A stretch of DNA of 64,000 nt from Kappaphycus alvarezii (taxonomy: Eukaryota > Rhodophyta > Florideophyceae > Gigartinales > Solieriaceae). A program made the translations under genes and the position numbers. The stretch lies in NCBI GenBank assembly GCA_002205965.3, contig NADL03000012.1, positions 558,001-622,000 of the forward strand. Direction: 5' to 3'. Positions 1-11,388 of this stretch are shown here, piece by piece; the first letter of the stretch is position 1; every line of letters begins with the position of its first letter. A model generated the notes under the pieces. That model was given only the letters and a program-made list of their open reading frames with translations. It did no database searches and was not told the DNA's origin.

Positions 1-231
1 CTCCGTCACTAGAGTTCTTGGTGTTTCGGGGCTGCGTCAACAGGTCCCCAAGGGAAAGGACATTCCCATTTGCCGCCAAAGCACCACTTGTGCTGGGTGC
101 GGAAGTGGTTGTATTGCTAGATGCAGTGACTGTCTCGCCACGAGTTGAAACGGCGCCAAATACAGTGCTACTATCCGTCTGCTCAGGCTTCTCTGTCTCA
201 GTAGCAAGCCCCTCTCCTTCCATAAACGTAC

Positions 232-1119
232 TCAATAGTCTTCTCCGCATTTTTGTCGCATGTGCATTCTCTCAGACTCACTTGCGTCTGATACAGGTCC
301 GAACAGCTCCTTAACCATCTCCAAGTCCGACTTGCGACACTCCAATACCATCCTTTGCTCTGCAATGTTTGCCTTGGCGTCTTGAGCTGCAAGCATAGCC
401 TTCTCCATTGTTGCCACTGAACTGTCCATTTGGCTGCACTTTTGTCGATGTCGTTACCTTTTTCAATAGCCGTCTTCTCTTTCAACTTCTTCGCGGCTTT
501 GTTTCCCATCCCTGCACTTCTGATCGTCTTCATCAACGTTCCTATCCTCCCAACAGTCGCACTAGCAACCAATAGAGATGTCGATGTTACCAATATTAAT
601 AACACTCCATAAACCCAAACTTCTTCTTAATGTGGTACTCTGGATTGCGTATAACATCATAAAGGTGTGAAGTTGAAGCAGCACCATCACTATAAATGAG
701 CTCGGCACATCTATCAAATCATCATCTCTGGGATTACCAGTAAGCTGCATAGTTACCACTCGTTCCCGACATCCTTTGAACTTAGTACACTCCTTGCGAA
801 TATTCTTCCATTGCTTGAGACACGCCACAGCTGATCGACCTTGCCAACGACGCTCATCAAGAGATCCTCCATATCTTCCCAAAGTGCAAGCCTTCGTGGA
901 CGTCCCTTATCTGCCACGAAGGCTTCCCTTATCTTCCGTCCCAACTGAGCCTCCGACATCCCAGCGCCCACTGCTGGGTCTGTACAAGCAGCGGCAGTAG
1001 CCCTCGAAAGACCGACATTCTCCTCCTCGTTCCATCCCAATCCTCTCCCACCAGCCCCAGTTGTCCCGCCCCTTGCGTCTCAGCACTTTTGCTAGGCTGT
1101 CAGGTACTACTGAAGACAT
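232..1119 (-). pseudogene. Myb/SANT-like (NAM-associated/trihelix type) DNA-binding protein, frame-disrupted
   Basis: Read on the minus strand, adjoining frames give one coherent protein of about 295 residues. It opens near MSSVVPDSLAKVLRRKGRD. A helix beginning with the WNEEEN acidic/Trp pattern follows, then a second helix with LKQWKNIRKECTKFKGC, then NPRDDDLID, and the aromatic segment VIRNPEYHIKKKFGF. The C-terminal part is a charged coiled coil beginning GNKAAKKLKEKTAIEKGND. This order (Myb-like helices with conserved Trp, a polar spacer and a KxAK coiled coil) is that of the NAM-associated/trihelix proteins common in plants, oomycetes and algae. They are often the Myb-like partner of PIF/Harbinger transposases. 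At least two frame changes separate the parts. No transposase is seen beside it, although one could lie left of the window. The family is fairly sure. Whether this is a host gene or a transposon accessory gene is open. Confidence 0.6.
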
Positions 1120-1159
1120 AATTGAGATGTTTGCTGTGGCGAAACTAAAGCACAAGGAC

Positions 1160-1187
1160 AAAGGGTGGTGCGCAAAGGGTGGTGCGC
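1160..1187. repeat. 14-bp direct tandem repeat, two exact copies
   Basis: The unit AAAGGGTGGTGCGC occurs twice without a gap just upstream of the Myb-like gene. It is short and may be a replication-slippage product. No function is evident. Confidence 0.7.
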
Positions 1188-1276
1188 AGAGCCTTTGTAA
1201 AGGGCTTGATTTGCTCAGTGTTTCGGTCGTTGCGCCAATTTTCCCCCGCCACTGGCCTTTCCCATATTTAGAAAAG

Positions 1277-1323
1277 CTTGCCCAAACAAACTTGGCTTGG
1301 GCAAGATCCCAAAATTTGGGATC
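1277..1323. repeat. Two abutting palindromes
   Basis: CTTGCCCAA (1277-1285) pairs with TTGGGCAAG (1297-1305). The second palindrome starts on the last base of the first: GATCCCAAA, one A, TTTGGGATC (1305-1323). Two perfect 9-bp stems side by side could be a protein-binding site or a transposon-end remnant. No element boundary is visible around them. Confidence 0.6.
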
Positions 1324-1440
1324 GCTTTTGGGTATTTGGGGGATCGGTAGGGTATGGATTTCCCCAAACGTTGTCGCAAAAAATTATTTTAGGGCTATGG
1401 GCAAACCGTTGGGCTGCTCTCACAATGAGTTTTAGAAACG

Positions 1441-2526
1441 GCCCATGATTATTGATGATGAATCTTTATGGCATTAGTATAACAGGTGTCCGCTGCAGGA
1501 TCCGACCGTATTGCTAAGTTAAGATCTAACGGGATGGTCCACGTCGTCCACGTGCAGCGAAATGCGCGAAAAAATAGCTTGCGCAGCTGACGACCAGATA
1601 GTGCAACTGATGCGGCGCGACAAGCGCGTGCAGATCACTCCATCAGAGGTACTGAACTTCTCCGCGATACTCGGCAGAAGACCCTCTATGCAAAGGTTTG
1701 CGAAGGTGGCAGGAGAAGGCGACCCCAGAGAATCGAACGCCAGCGATTGGAACTCGAATTACTCAATTTTCATCCATTCCACTTAAATTGGTCCAGAACC
1801 CCTCATCTTGTCTCAGCGTACCAGATTTCCTCGTCATGTCTTTCCGGACAAGGAATGTTAGAAACAGGGGCGCATCTCGTCCGGAAAGACCAAACGAAAC
1901 GGGCTCTTCCTATAGTAATTATTCCTCCATACCCCATCTAGGTCTCGTTTTTGAATGGAATCATTTGGATAGAACCCAGCTAGTAAGACCCTTGCTGTTA
2001 TGCGAGCAGCTCAATGTATGCCGCTTTATTTTGAATACATTTTGCGCTGTATCTGTCCCCAAAGTCGCGAATTCCGAGAAATCTGCTCCTCGTGCGAAGA
2101 CAACAAGCCTGAAGCGGCTATTTCATCGTACGCTCGTCTAGGGACTTTAGCGATGCATCGACGTCTTCCATTGGGAACTGACCCATGAAACTCCATCTTG
2201 ACCACCAGTATCCATGACCTCTTGCTCCAACCTATTTCCTCCTATCACATGGCGCCTCTCTGTTCGTAACAGAGTCTTCTGCCCTTTGCCCTGCATCTCA
2301 TCCTCTCAGTTCGCCCCCTTTTGGACCTTCCCGTTTCCGCCCATTTTCCACCAAGCTAGCCCAGTGCAGAATTATAGCTGAAGTCTACGGTACGTTTTAT
2401 AACTTCTGCGAATACGTCCGCTAGCAACGGAGCACCGGTACATCGCAGGAATATAGTTCCAGTAACTAAATCTCCCATTTTGGGATTCAAGAGATTTTCA
2501 CCACTTTTCTTGATCCATTGCAGTCA
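1441..2526. other. Intergenic stretch, no supported gene
   Basis: Short overlapping ORFs occur here but none has a recognisable domain or a frame that excludes the others. A 12-bp inverted repeat, GTCTTTCCGGAC at 1838-1849 and GTCCGGAAAGAC at 1879-1890, is the only structure seen. Confidence 0.5.
1838..1890. repeat. 12-bp perfect inverted repeat with 29-base loop
   Basis: The arms GTCTTTCCGGAC and GTCCGGAAAGAC are exact reverse complements and enclose 29 bases. No adjacent T-run or element end explains it. Confidence 0.7.
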
Positions 2527-2588
2527 GTGTACTGTACTGTACATACACGAGAAGAAAACTTTTGCTGACGCAGATACTGTACAGTACA
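2527..2588. repeat. CTGTA/TACAG pentamer tract upstream of NOL12
   Basis: GTACTGTACTGTAC (2529-2542) and TACTGTACAGTAC (2575-2587) lie about 170-235 bases before the NOL12 start. The same motif recurs before most other host genes in the window. Confidence 0.75.
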
Positions 2589-2760
2589 AAAAACTGTCTT
2601 TAAAAACTTTACTTCATTGCATCATTCTGTGGACCTCCAAAAATAAACAAAAAGCAAAAATTTGTCCAAGGCACTGCGAAGTCGTCAATAGAGAGCAGCC
2701 GAGTCGGCATTGTTTACTTGCCCGTCACCGAACCCAAGAGGAAGACTCAGCCTTTTTACA

Positions 2761-3332
2761 ATGCGTTCTCGCAAGAACAAACAAGGCCCTCCCATCGTAT
2801 ACGACCCAGACGCTCACCGGGAGTTTGTAACGGGCTTTCGACGACGCAAACAGGCACGTCGTCAAACGGCGGCGGCCAAAGCACTCGCGGCAGAAAAGGA
2901 AGCGCGCCGTGAAGAACGTCGTGCGAAGCGGGAGGTGTTTCGCAGTCGCGTAGAACAAGGGGAAGATGATGTGAAGAGCGAGGAGGAGGAGGGGAGCAGA
3001 AGATGTCGTATGAGGGCGAGGGCAACGTGCTTGTGACAGCAAGCGTGACGCCTTTGGAAACTAACTTTGGAGGCTTGCGGGACACAGGTCGAAGCACCAA
3101 AGGGAAGGAAGAAGAGAAAGGGAAGACTGGGGAAGGCAGGGCGCTAAAAACGGGCCATGAAAAGGCGAAGGATGCCGTCGTCGAGCCGCTGAACGGTGTG
3201 TTGGCATCTCGAGTAGCCAAGGTGCGGAAGTCGGGTCGGCGACGCAAAGTTTCTTACACTCATTTGCTATCCAAGGCAACAAGCGCAAGGCACAGTTGCG
3301 AAGGAGGAGTGCGAAATGAGCGAATATGTTAA
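2761..3332 (+). CDS. NOL12/RRP17-family nucleolar rRNA-processing protein
   Basis: Members of this family (Nop25/NOL12 in animals, Rrp17 in yeast) act in the nucleolus in 5' processing of pre-rRNA of the large subunit. The chosen start is the ATG at 2761. Within the first 20 residues lies IVYDPDAHREFVTGFRRRKQ, the family signature of an acidic-aromatic segment followed by GFxxRK. A long Arg/Ala/Glu helix follows, with repeated KRE and RREERR patterns. An acidic region then leads to YEGEGNVLVTASVTPLE, matching the usual xVTVxPL element, and a basic C-terminus with VAKVRKSGRRRK. The reading frame changes once near 3000, after the poly-Glu run, where repeats of GAG and AGA make slippage or a sequencing indel plausible. 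About 190 residues in all, normal for the family. It converges on REV3, and the two 3' ends meet or overlap. A CTGTA tract lies upstream. Confidence 0.75.
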
Positions 3333-6300
3333 TGTTTTGTGTTTGGTTGTGGTTTTATTTCCATATTTGCTTGTCATCGAGCAAAGTTGCAGTGCTGCAT
3401 GCTTTTGCATTGCGATGGCACGCTCATCGTAAACAGGACAAGCTAGATTATACATTTGATGTCGAGGTCACCGGCGCACAAGGCGCATGTGCGAGATAGT
3501 GGCGAAGCTCCTTTCTTGCTCCCTTGACCGCATTGACAGAAGAAAGTGCGATGCCTGGGTCTCTGCTGTTGTTGACAGACATGATTTGCAAACTTGTTGT
3601 TGTACGCTTTTCCCGTGGCAATGTGGCACCTCTCGGCCGTGTAAAACATGCGAAGGGAGCTCTGGTTGTTCGGGTTCGCTTTTTTCGAGCGGCGGGCAAG
3701 ATTGGGTCATACAAAGGGCGCGGTATTTCTGCATAACCAAGACATTACGTTGACACCGACAAGACTGAAGATGCGATCAAGCGTCGGAAGAATTTGCTTA
3801 GTGATATATACGTCGTGTTCAATCGTGCTTGACCTAGCGAGGCGGCATGGAGGTACTCTTCGGGCGATACCACGCAGTCTTTCAAAGGAGCACCGGGTCT
3901 GTCGTACAGGACCACGTATGGAACTCTCTCTCCATGGCGTGGGAGTGTCCTCGGGTCCTGCTCGATAGCTCTTGTTGCAACGATAGCTGCTGGTGGAAGG
4001 TGCCCGTCTTTGTAGGTTCCCAGTCGCACTTCTTTTCGGAATATATAATCGACAAAAGGTATTCGATCAAGATGGAGCTTTTGGCTTAGACGCTTAATAG
4101 TTTTCTTCACAATGGAGATATCCTCGTTTCAAACAGAAGGCGGATCGACTTTTCGAGAGCCTTCTGCACAAGAGGGCAGAATCACGTCTGACTGTCTCGA
4201 TACCCTTGGCATCAAAGATTGGAACAACCTGATCTCGTGATTCATAACTGTAGCCAACGTAACGCTTCTTTGTTTGCATGATTGATGGCTGGTACACCTT
4301 CTCCAACTTGAGGGTAATGGGGTCTGGAAAGACTTCAGAACACGCTTGACAATCTGCTCTCCAATACTGAAGGCCTCGTCACGGGTAGCCCCGGGGACTT
4401 TGACAAATAGCGATCAGTATCACCGTAGACAACCGTGGCTCCAGACTGCGGCTGAAGCTCTTCTTCTACTATCGCACGATTTCTTCAAGCGAATCACGGC
4501 CGCACTGGACGATAGCATCAGCAAGGCCGGCGCATGGCATGCGACCTGAGAAGCTTGCCGCAGTGTAACCGTAAGTCACGTTGGCAATCATCTTTAATCC
4601 AAATTGCCGTGCATTCAGGAGGCCTAGTGTGGCGTCATCCCCAACAACTTCCTTCATTGCTTTCTTCACCATAACCCGAGTCTCAAGATCTCTTTAAGGA
4701 GCTGAGGGAGAATCCCTTTCGAATCGAAGCATCAACGAACATCTCTCCACCAGAGGAGATGTAGATGTGGTCTGTTATATTCGGTTGGCCATCTCCACAT
4801 GCCAGGGGTACATATCCTGGAACAACGCCTATTCTTCGTGGCTCCGACCATGATGACAAACGGTTTATGTTACCAGCATGGTGGTGAAGCAGAGGTTGTG
4901 GGCGATAATTACGACGGATACAGGCTTTGAAAGTCGAGCACAATGACAGGGTCGACATACATGGCAGACTGGGGTTCCATGACTAACGGGAGGGCTTCGA
5001 CTGCTGGCTGTTGAAAACTTCCTCCCGTGCGGCAGACAAAAGCAAAAATCCTCGTGTTCTTGCAACACGGCCAGCATACTCTCTACACGATATTGGCTTC
5101 CGCGCGTAATCACATCCATAAAGTCAATTCCAAACACCCGCGCAAGCTCTCCCGTTCTGCTTATTATGTTCAGTTTGTCAAGGATAGCGATGTTTAGCGC
5201 GAAATACGACGAAGGTAGCGAACTGCCCTAGTCGAAGTTCTTTCGAATTGAACCACTTTCAAGATCCCCAGTTTGTGTTTCGGGAAGTGGTTTGGAACAA
5301 TTCCGCTGCAACTGTCTCTCTGGAATACGCAGATAATTTGACCTCTTTGCGAACAACGCCAGAGGCTTATTACATGGCGTCCCGTGATTTTGATGTCTGC
5401 TCCTTTGCGATGGTAGTAAGCCACTGCCGCAGCATTGGCTCCCTGTCCAGTGCTGCGGAGGCACCATCAGCACCACCCCCTTTTGTTATCCATCGAGATG
5501 CAGCTTGGGCAAATGGATGGGCGATTACTTGGGCTCTCTCAAGGATGAAGCCAATCGATGCATTTTGCGTTCATACCCACGAGAACATCAGGGTCCTCTT
5601 GACGGAGGTGTTGGCAAACGCATCGAGTAGCTGTGTTTCAGTCTCGACTGATAGTATGGAAACCCTGGCTCTCTTGGAAGGGCCTTATTTTCGACAGCCA
5701 ACAAAATCGATCGGCAAATGGCACTGTCATGCCCATCACGGTCTACTTTCGTTGTAGAACTGATGGCCAGAACTGCATTTTGGTTAGGGTCTGGTAGCTT
5801 GTCAAGGTAGCATGAAGCCAGAATCTTCCCAGCGATGGCAGAGACGCAGAAATATCAGGTTAGAAGATGATGCGAGTAAGTTGCTTGGAATGAATGGAAT
5901 ACACAGTCTCGTACCTCCACGGACATAACAGTCAGATTTTGATGACGATGCGGCGATTCGGACAAGGAAACTGTACTATTTCTCTGGAAGCGCGTACTAT
6001 CTGTTTCAGTGGTTCCTCGCACGCCCGACTGCGGAGTTTTGCTGCCACGGTCTCCGATGCTGCGGATACTTGTAACCGCGTCAGAGAAATATGGCTAGTC
6101 AGGATTTTAGAAGTATCATCTCAATGGGCGAGGGCGAAAGATTGCATCGTATCTTACCTCTGTTGGGAATGACGTAATGCTGGTAGCCCTCGTCGTATTT
6201 CGGCGATAATGGTCGGCCTTGAATGAGGCTGTCATTACTTTGGGAGATAGTTGGTCCTAATGCAGATTCATCTTGTGGAGTAGCAAATCCAGGCTCCTGA

Positions 6301-8465
6301 GAAGACTCAGAGAGTGTATGGTGGCATTTCGATGAAAGTCCGGTCGTTGCTTACTCGCGGCATGAAATCAACAGCAGGGTCGTACGAAAACAATTGAGTT
6401 ACTGATTGTTGTCGAACCGCTGATATACCTGTCGTCCTGCGGAATCTATGGCGAACTTGCCTTGCCTCGCTATTCCCAGATGGATTCTCTGCATCTAACG
6501 ATGCTCGCTTTAATTGAGACAGTGTCGGAGGCGATTCCGATGGACGCACGACTCTCGGAAGTATTTCCACAGGAATTTTCGTGTTGTCGAAGTACGAAGG
6601 AAATGGCGGGTAACCGGCTGCCCCGCTTTCACGGACTGGTATAATCAACCCTCCAAATGCTCGCGTAGTATGTACCTCATCTGCTTTATCGCCGTAGAAC
6701 GGCGTCGTGTACTTGATTGATAAGGCTTTACCCACATTGCCAGCGCTCAAAATATCCGTCGCCGCGGTGGTCTCTCTGTAGGTCGAACGTAGTGGTATCG
6801 AGTGACATTTGGTCAGTCGCATCCAGGCATGTAGCTTCCTCTTTCGACTGACTTGGTGCCTGCTGAAACGCTGGGGGAGTACCGTTTACGATGACATCAT
6901 CCCTGGCTAACTGTCGTCTTGAGATGCGGTTCTGCAACGAGCAACACTCGAAACTTTGCCTACAACTAATTTATCTCTTCACGTGAATATCAGTTTGAGG
7001 TTCAGGCCTTCTGGAATTATTTCTTGAATCTTCATTTCGGTGCCCTCAGCTTGCAGTCCAGATATCGACTCGGTGGGTCTGCATGCTCTCTCCATAACGA
7101 ACAGCGTGTACATCCCCGATAAACTCTCGCTTCTGAGCCGAACTCTTTTGCTCCCCCTCACCATTGTTGATGCATGCTGCGTACAGTCAGCAATATCATT
7201 CCAGGCTGCATCAGGCTCTTCACATGCATCCGCCTCCGCGCGCGTCTGTCCTCCAAGCGACAGAACAGCTACTTCGTCTCGGTCTGGGTCCTCATTGTAA
7301 TCGACATCATTTCCAAACTGGTCAGTCTCTACTTCGTCCTCATCTTCCGTCATTGCCCCGGATGCATCTAGAACACGCAGCACCTCATCGTATGATGCCG
7401 GTAAGGAGGACTGCAACATACGCTCGCTGTTCAACACCTCAGCGAGATCCTCGTCGACCACCTGTGACTCAACTCCTTGATCCAATGCACGCAATTCTGT
7501 AACTCGTTCCCTGAGCATATCTCAGAAAGATGGGCACCAGCCTTCACGGCCCTATTGGCTTCTTTTTGGCGCGGTGGATATGCGCCTGTACGCAGCCGCT
7601 CCTCTTCCCACAAACCTGCCAGAGTGCGGATACAAAGGCATACTCGCCTTCCATCTCTTCGCCATTAAGAATATCTGCTGGAAAGACGTCGACTTCAAGT
7701 GCGCTCGTAGAGCGTTTCGCAACATGAAAGGGCCAGAAAAGCGTCGGTGTGATTTTTCTAGACCGTTGACGAAAATGCGATGGGAATTGGGGCGAGAGAA
7801 CAGTTTGGCGGAGTCGCGACCCTCTGGAAGTGGTTTTCGGAAACGGACGTTGGAGAAGTTGATGTAGGCCATGCCCGCAAGGCCATGGTCAATGAGAGTT
7901 TGCATGACGAATGGGATGTGAGCAGCGTACACTTGGGTGTGCGGGGGATAAGATCGGAAGGAAGGCCGTTCTGAGCGATAATTGTGGCGATACGCGGAAT
8001 GGTGCGTGGGGCGTAGGTGTGGATTTTGAGGAATATTCGGTGATGGGGATGATAACCGTAGATGTCTTTCTTCAGGACAGGTTCGATATCTGCGAGAAAT
8101 TCGGTGTCGTTTTGAGGTTGGTCTGGAACATCTGTGAGATACGCGGAGCGAAGGGCGGATTCCAGGGCTGTTCGGAGCCGAGCCGTATAGGAAAAAGTTT
8201 CGGCAGCAGTGACGGTAGAGGAAAGGGGAATGTAGAGATAGGGCCGTAGACCGTGAAGATGGACACAGACAGATTGGCTAGCGGGGGTGGAGCCAAAAAT
8301 GCGGATGACGGGAAGCTTTTGTGTGGGAGAGGAATGGGTAAGGCGTGCAGCTTGAAACGGAAGAGAGGTCGAATAGGATTGGAGATTGTGAGAGTAATGG
8401 TCGATATGGACGATGCGAACAGAGAGAAGGGCGGCAGAGAAGCCGTCGTCCTGAGATGGCGGCAT
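3268..8465 (-). CDS. REV3: DNA polymerase zeta catalytic subunit (family B translesion polymerase), frame-disrupted
   Basis: REV3 extends primers past damaged bases in translesion synthesis. Coherent segments run in order along the minus strand. The N-terminal domain has LLSVRIVHIDHY, then RIFGSTPASQSVCVHLHG, and IPFVMQTLIDHGLAGMAYIN near 7.9 kb. A weakly conserved acidic middle spans about 7.5-6.3 kb, including the REV3-type PFYGDKADEV. A degenerate exonuclease-like region near 5.6-5.3 kb has DPD followed by an ISLWR element. The palm then has VFGIDFMDVITRGSQYRVES, motif A VLDFQSLYPS (4914-4947), motif B QFGLKMIANVTYGYTAA and motif C YGDTD (about 4413-4427). The last part has QTKKRYVGYSYESRDQ, FDAKGIETVRRD and GERVPYVVLYDRPGAPL. 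The end carries the paired cysteine modules, including CALCAGDLDIKCI and ACPVYDERA. Total about 1,730 residues, nearer yeast than human REV3. The Met at 8465 is preferred because the conserved start follows it; 8555 is an alternative. No spliceosomal intron is needed, but around ten frame changes occur, so either indel errors or a pseudogene. Confidence 0.85.
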
Positions 8466-8743
8466 ATCAGAGGGTTTTGTGCCGTTTTGGTGGATCGTGT
8501 GGTAACCCAGATTGCCGAGTCGTCTTGGAAGCGTAATAATTATGCAGGATATCAATCCATGGAGAGATTGATCCGTAGGTCGTTTGCTGAGGCTTATAAA
8601 ATTATACTTGAGACGGGCGGTTTATCGCAGATTTCATATTTTTATTTGAAGTGAGCATTCCATGCATTTCTAAATGAGGAATTTATTGCAGTTTACCGAC
8701 TTCCAAACACTTTTAGCCCAGCCTTGGTGCCTTGGTGCGAATT

Positions 8744-8910
8744 TGTACAATAAAGTACAGTACAAGCGACACGTCCAAGTACTTGATAGGCCGCTACAAA
8801 ATCAACCGTATTTGAACACTTTTCTAACCGAGCTGGCTTCTCTCTACTGTACTGTACTGTACTGTACAGTACTGTACTTGTACTGTATACTACAGTTCTG
8901 TACTGTACAA
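8744..8910. repeat. CTGTA/TACAG pentamer tract upstream of REV3
   Basis: A run of ACTGT/ACAGT pentamers, densest at 8845-8910, lies about 280-450 bases before the inferred REV3 start. It contains several GTAC-centred palindromes. Confidence 0.8.
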
Positions 8911-9454
8911 TAGAATGGAGGGACCGACTTTCTTAACATCGCTTTCGAAGAGGGTCGCGCTCACACGGCTAACCCCGTACCCTGTACGCTCACACCCACT
9001 CATCGCAATTCCTAATTCAACATGTGGCCTCACTGAAGGAAATGACGTTACTTTCCAAGTATTAGACCTGACCGCAAGCAGAAAAATTTGGCTACTAACA
9101 GGTTATTCAAGATAAGCAATGAGTAAAGATCCTCTTCTCAAAATCGCAAACACCTCCAAACTAGAGTACTGGTGGGTTTCTGTTGAGTTCTGGCACACGA
9201 GGTTCTGCTGGACACTGGTACGAGTCTCCCGCCCATTACGTCCCACCAAATCGACCTCCCACCCTCTGCTTCTTTAGCTCTGTGCCCACCTCCCACCGCG
9301 CTCAACCTCGTCTTGCTCCCGCTTCACCTCAAGTACCCCGCTGTGATCCCTGCGTCGCCCTCTGACGACCTCCGCTACACTTCCATCCCAATCCCCGCGC
9401 CGCTCTGTAATTCATTCGTAGTTCCCCCCCACTCTCTGCCTGCCTGCAGCTTCA
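8911..9454. other. Non-coding stretch before a decayed transposon
   Basis: No supported gene. The part 9180-9440 is C-rich and gives only low-complexity frames. It may be the 5' region of the element that follows. Confidence 0.4.
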
Positions 9455-9838
9455 GTATGGATAGCGACGATGATTTGCCGCACACCATCGATAGCAATTA
9501 TTTCGCACTCCATGACTCTCTTTACGGTATGCAGTTCGGTTATGCTGCTATTTCTGTTCCTGATGGACGATCTGCAGGAAAAGCACAACGGCAACTACTC
9601 CGCACTACTCAAACCCGTCAATCCTAAAGATAAGCCGCCTAGACAATGTTATCAACGGACATGTATCGCTCATCAAGGTCAGTACAGGATTCTTCCCGGG
9701 GAATTGGAGGTTTTATATCAGGTTATCTGCCCCATTATTTCTTTCTGCGGCTGCCATACCCATGAGGTGCGTGCTAGCTCTGCAGGAAGAAAATGAAAAC
9801 TCTCTCCTCTCGGAGAGTTCGGCGAGCATACTTTACCT

Positions 9839-10507
9839 TCGTGGCCATAACGGTATTCGTGCCGAGGCGGCCCGCTGGAACCACATCAGAACCTCTCCTC
9901 GAAAATATTGCATGTTCATGTGCAGCATTATAAAAGTGGTAATACAATCACAAATTGCGTGGTCTAGTCGGAGCGAAGGGCAGCTATGCCCTGCAGAAAC
10001 CTCTTCTCCCCGGGGTACTTGGGATATGTCGATGGTACAGTCTGCAAAACACAGCGACCGCGAAGAGCTCATCACATTGCATGTTTTAACGGCCGGAAGA
10101 AGCTGAAAATTCTTCACAATGCTGTCATAATTGATCACAACGGTCTGTTTCGGTTTGTTGCGGCCAGATGCGCGGGTTCTTCGTGTAGCATCTCCGTTTT
10201 ACATGGTACGGATCTAGAACGCAACTGGTAGCTATAATTTGCTGTAGATCACAATTCGCCTTATCCTGTAGAGTATCTGCTTGGTAACCTAGGATATTTG
10301 TGGCTAGACCATTTTTTGGGAAAAATAGACGCGAATGAAGTAGCCAACATTGATTCAGACACCGTCATGCCAGCATTCAACAAACTGCATTCTGGGTACC
10401 GGATGAAGGTGTATTGGGGAGTTAGTGGAATGAAAATGATCTTTAAGACGTTTTTTATATCTGCCCCGGCCGGGGATCTTCATTTGCTCTTATGGTCGAA
10501 ACTGCAG
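9839..10507 (+). pseudogene. DDE_Tnp_4 transposase remnant
   Basis: The segment YLGYVDGTVCKTQRP carries the first catalytic Asp in the usual GxxDGT setting. It is followed by ACFNGRKKLKILHNAVIIDH, the typical FNGRKK...VVDHxGLF block, and then TDLERNW. Further on, EYLLGNLGYL occupies the place of the usual LLGDxGY, so the second Asp is replaced by Asn. AFNKLHSGYRMKVYWGVSGM matches the terminal FNxxHxxxRxxVExxxGxLK block with the Glu replaced by Tyr. With two of three catalytic acids lost and frames broken, it should be inactive. The N-terminal part before about 9.95 kb is too decayed to read. The family assignment rests on the order of these blocks and is fairly secure. Confidence 0.6.
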
Positions 10508-10683
10508 CCATCATGAAAAAAAATTGCATCTACGGCGCTACGGTTTCAGTATAATTCTTCAAAGGCTTGAATCTAGTAAGGGTGAGTGGCAAGGCTAGAG
10601 GCATAAGAACGCTTTCATCTTTTCCTTCAATTATTCCTCTGTTATAACTTTTCTGTCGTGCAGAAGTACCAGACGCTTCATCT

Positions 10684-11388
10684 TTATATCCATTTTCTCA
10701 CTCTGTAGCGTATTGATCTAAAGTTCACGAAGGTCCTGACAGTTGTGACGTCTTCGAATTGCAGCTTAGTCTGCTCCTGTACAGCACGTCTTAAGTCCGA
10801 AAATTTCGTGTCAATCACCTTAACTTTAGTTGAGGCGGCATCTACAGAATTCTCATTCAATTCCCGTTTACTCTGACGTTTCTTTTTAGTTTTTATGCTA
10901 CCGTAACGGCTTTCGATTGCGTTTTTCTCTGCCTCTGCGCCGATACCGATAAATACAGAGCCGTTTGTGTGCTGTTCCCTAAAGTCTAGTATCTCCTTTT
11001 TGTTAAAAGGGTCAGTGTTTTTGAGACGTCGCATCAGATCATTATCTTGCGGAACGAACTTTTGAAACGCTTCTGGGTCAGCTGTGCCGGTAGAAACTTC
11101 TCCCAGAACGGAGCGAAGTGCATACTGCAAAATCCCCTCATGCAATGGATCCTTCTATTCTACTACCGCAACCGCAGTCTGAAAATTGGGCTTTCGCAGA
11201 CTAGACATAGTCCTTTTAGATTTTCTTCCACAACACAGCCGGTATCTTTTGTCGAACACGCTTTCTTCCCTTGCAGTAAGCAGCCAAATGTTCACAGTAG
11301 ATGCACGAAAGAGATGCAAATACTTCAGCAACAAATGCTGCCCGTAGTGCAATGTGTCCAAAAGCTTCGCATATACTCCTCTCTTCAA
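10684..11388 (-). CDS. Hypothetical basic protein, possible transposon accessory gene
   Basis: The clear ORF is 153 residues (10684-11145), starting MHEGILQYALRSVLGEVSTG. It has a middle LMRRLKNTDPFNKKEILDFR and a lysine-rich stretch KTKKKRQSKREL that could be a nuclear signal. An upstream minus-strand segment with SLRKPNFQTAVAVVE may be its true N-terminus after one frame change. It converges on the transposase remnant, the position in which Harbinger elements carry their Myb-like DNA-binding partner. No Myb tryptophans are evident, so the role is an inference from position. Confidence 0.35.

Noticed and set aside
5248-5757. 169-codon plus-strand frame
   Set aside because: It is antisense to the REV3 exonuclease-like region, whose protein similarity is clear on the other strand.
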